NCBI GenBank assembly: GCA_036873755.1
Contig: JAVTVY010017527.1
Span: 1 to 64,000, forward strand
Direction of reading: 5' to 3'
Source: Hanleya hanleyi
Taxonomy: Eukaryota > Mollusca > Polyplacophora > Lepidopleurida > Hanleyidae
Length of the DNA stretch: 64,000 nucleotides
Position numbers and translations under genes: made by a program
Part shown: in pieces, positions 61,987-64,000 of the stretch
Layout of the letters: each line of letters starts with the position of its first letter
How positions within the stretch are numbered: the first letter of the stretch is position 1
Notes under the pieces: model-generated
What the model saw: the letters and a program-made list of their open reading frames with translations, nothing else
Databases searched by the model: none
Told to the model about the DNA's origin: nothing

Positions 61987-64000
61987 AGTAGTATATAAAA
62001 CTGAAATTCCCGCCGCTTTATGCAAATGAGATGACGTCACGTGACTGACCTTTCCCACCTCCAACACAGAAGAGTTCCAATCTAGGGGGAGGTAACTCCG
62101 GGTCACTATAGTTCCGGCAAAGGGTCCCTGGGCATGTATTCTTCCGCGGTGATGCGGTCTGGCGGTGATGCGGTCGCGGAAGAAAGCTTCCGCGGAGAAA
62201 AAGTAGTCCCCAGACTGGAAATACGCTGCATGGTCCAATGGGGTCGAGTAAGGTACCAAAGTGAAGCATTCGTGAAGGGGCATCTGATGGGGTGGGTGTG
62301 GGGTTGAAATATCGTCATTCTGCGCATCATGTATTCATCCGCGGTGATGCGGTCTGGCAGCAATTTTGGCGGTGATTCGGTCTCGGGAAAAAGCTTCCGC
62401 GGAGAAAAAGTAGTCCCTAGATAAAATGATCCGATGGGGTCGAGTGAGGTATCAAAGTGAAGCTTAGGTGAAGGGGCATCTAATGGGCTGGGTGTGGGGT
62501 TGACATAGCGGCCTTCTGCGCATGCGCGGTGGCCGAAGGGTATGGAAATAGCCGTGTTGGAGCTAGGGGAGTCCCTAATGGTCCATTGGGGTCGAGTGAG
62601 GTATCAATGTAAAGCTTATGTGAAGGGGCATCTAATGGGTTGGGTGTGGGGTTGAAATATCGGCTGTTTTTATACGGCGCAAGGGAGCAAACGAGGCGGT
62701 GGGGACGTCACGGGGAGAAAAAAACCCTCACATTACCCTCAAAAAAACCTCTAAGCCATATAATAATAATAAACATAATCTATAGGTGTTGTACCATGTT
62801 AATAGGATAAGTCTAGCATCTGTACCACCCTAGGGTCGAGTGTACCACCCTAGGGTCGAGTGTTTATTGTCCCGTGTATCTCCGCAAGAAAACAACAAAC
62901 AAAATGGCGGCTCCAGGATGGTGCGGGGACGCCCTTTCCATATCACGGCGTCGACCGTAGCGCCATCTGCACACATTGACGCAAGGGAGACAACTCGTGT
63001 GGCCCAAGGATATGGAAATAGCCGTGTTGGAGCTAGGGGAGTGACTACTGGTCCAGTGGGGTCGAGTGAGGTATCAATGTGAAGCCTATGTGAGGGGGCA
63101 TGTAATGGGCTGGGTGTGGGGTTGAACTAGCGTCATTCTGCGCATGTGCGGTGGCCGAAGGGTATGAAAATAGCCGTTTTGGAGCTAGCGAAGCCAATAA
63201 TGGTCCAATGGGGTCGAGTGAGGTATCAAAGTGAAGCTTATGTGAAGGGGCATCTGACTGGACTAGCGGCTTGGGCGTTGTCACCAATCTGCGCATGCGC
63301 GGTGGTCGAAGGGTATGGAAATAGCCGTGTTGGGAGCTAGCGAAGCCAATAATGGTGCAATGGGATCGAGTGAGGTATCAAAGTGAAGCTTAGGTGAAGG
63401 GGCATCTAATGGGCTGGGTGTGGGGTTGACATAGCGGCCTTCTGCGCATGCGCGGTGGCCGAAGGGTATGGAAATAGCCGTGTTGGAGCTAGGGGAGTCC
63501 CTAATGGTCCAATGGGGTCGAGTGAGGTATCAATGTAAAGCTTATGTGAAGGGGCATCTAATGGGTTGGGTGTGGGGTTGAAATATCGGCTGTTTTTATA
63601 CGGCGCAAGGGAGCAAACGAGGCGGTGGGGACGTCACGGGGAGAAAAAACCCTCACATTACCCTAAAAAAAACCTCTAAGCCATATAATAATAATAAACA
63701 TAATCTATATGTGTTGTACCATGTTAATAGGATCAGTCTAGCATCTGTACCACCCTAGGGTCGAGTGTTTATTGTCCCGTGTATCTCCGCAAGAAAACAA
63801 CAAACAAAATGGCGGCTCCAGGATGGTGCGGGGACGCCCTTTCCCCATCACGGCGTCGACCGTAGCGCCATCTGCACACATTGACGCAAGGGAGACAACT
63901 CGTGTGGCCCAAGGATATGGAAATAGCCGTATTGGAGCTAGGGGAGTGACTACTGGTCCAGTGGGGTCGAGTGAGGTATCAATGTGAAGCCTATGTGAGG
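61987..64000. mobile_element. Terminal repeat of a second Polinton (runs off the window)
   Basis: Starts AGTAGTATATAAAACTG, resembling the AGTAGTATGTATACGG end of the 26.3-kb Polinton. It continues with the same order of motifs: a GATGACGTCAC block, GGCGGTGATGCGGTCTGG, CCGCGG, AAGTAGTCCC, then repeated TGCGCATGCGCGG, TATGGAAATAGCCGT, GTCGAGTGAGGTATCAA and TGAAGCTTATGTGAAGGGGC units. It is clearly related to but diverged from the first element. No gene is reached before the window ends. Confidence 0.8.
62435..64000. repeat. 926-bp tandem duplication inside the second Polinton TIR
   Basis: The sequence from about 62435 recurs from about 63361 with an offset of 926 bp and very few differences, including a CACGGGGAGAAAAAACCCTC block and ATAATAATAAACATAATCTA. 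The second copy is cut by the window end. Confidence 0.88.

Overview
The window is eukaryotic genomic DNA, most likely from a mollusc (perhaps a gastropod). The best clue is tRNA-SINE-like sequence ending in (TCAC)n with the motif GCTGAAATATTG near 42.08-42.15 kb, and a relative on the other strand near 2.79-3.08 kb that contains GTCAGTTAGTCGC. I know these SINE tails from abalone and limpet genomes, so the taxonomic call is an inference from memory. The DNA is AT-rich, gene-poor and crowded with nested transposable elements. No bacterial features and no CRISPR array are visible.

Host-type genes are few. Two almost identical intronless rhodopsin-class GPCR genes (4211-5380 and 7341-8510) lie in a tandem segmental duplication that has a third, truncated flank copy at 9147-10034. 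One intronless bHLH transcription factor gene (55299-56042) sits beside an inverted copy of its own 5' flank.

The centrepiece is a Maverick/Polinton (adintovirus-like) element at 26257-39848. It has a perfect 6-bp target duplication (CGCAGT) and roughly 1.3-kb terminal inverted repeats. The minus strand carries a tightly packed virion block: major capsid protein, PX-like protein, penton-like minor capsid protein, three small proteins and the packaging ATPase. Next come a membrane protein, a chromodomain integrase, two paralogous genes of unknown function and a tail-anchored protein. The plus strand carries one C2H2 zinc-finger gene, which ends where a protein-primed DNA polymerase core would be expected. 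I find neither the polymerase core nor an adenain-type protease. Several genes are broken: frameshifts in the capsid gene and in one paralog, in-frame TGAs in the integrase, and a 385-bp inverted-repeat insertion in the penton-like gene. The copy is therefore a fixed, non-autonomous relic, but its ends, promoters and several genes look well preserved.

Layout: 1-10.0 kb GPCR duplication, the first copy carrying an insertion with a Polinton integrase relic; 10.04-14.07 kb a TIR-bounded element with a decayed DIRS-type retrotransposon inside; 14.8-17.4 kb minisatellite and a foldback element built from GACGTCGC palindromes; 17.4-26.2 kb non-coding DNA with several MITEs and duplicated repeats; 26.3-39.8 kb Polinton; 40-43 kb LINE fragment, Polinton-TIR-like repeats and minisatellites; 44.8-47.5 kb an L1-like LINE ORF2 pseudogene; 48.4-49.1 kb a Helentron-like tandem-repeat element; 51.4-56 kb foldback arm, inverted duplication and bHLH gene; 56.9-61.9 kb a duplicated segment carrying a LINE 3' end; 61987-64000 the terminal repeat of a second, related Polinton running off the window.
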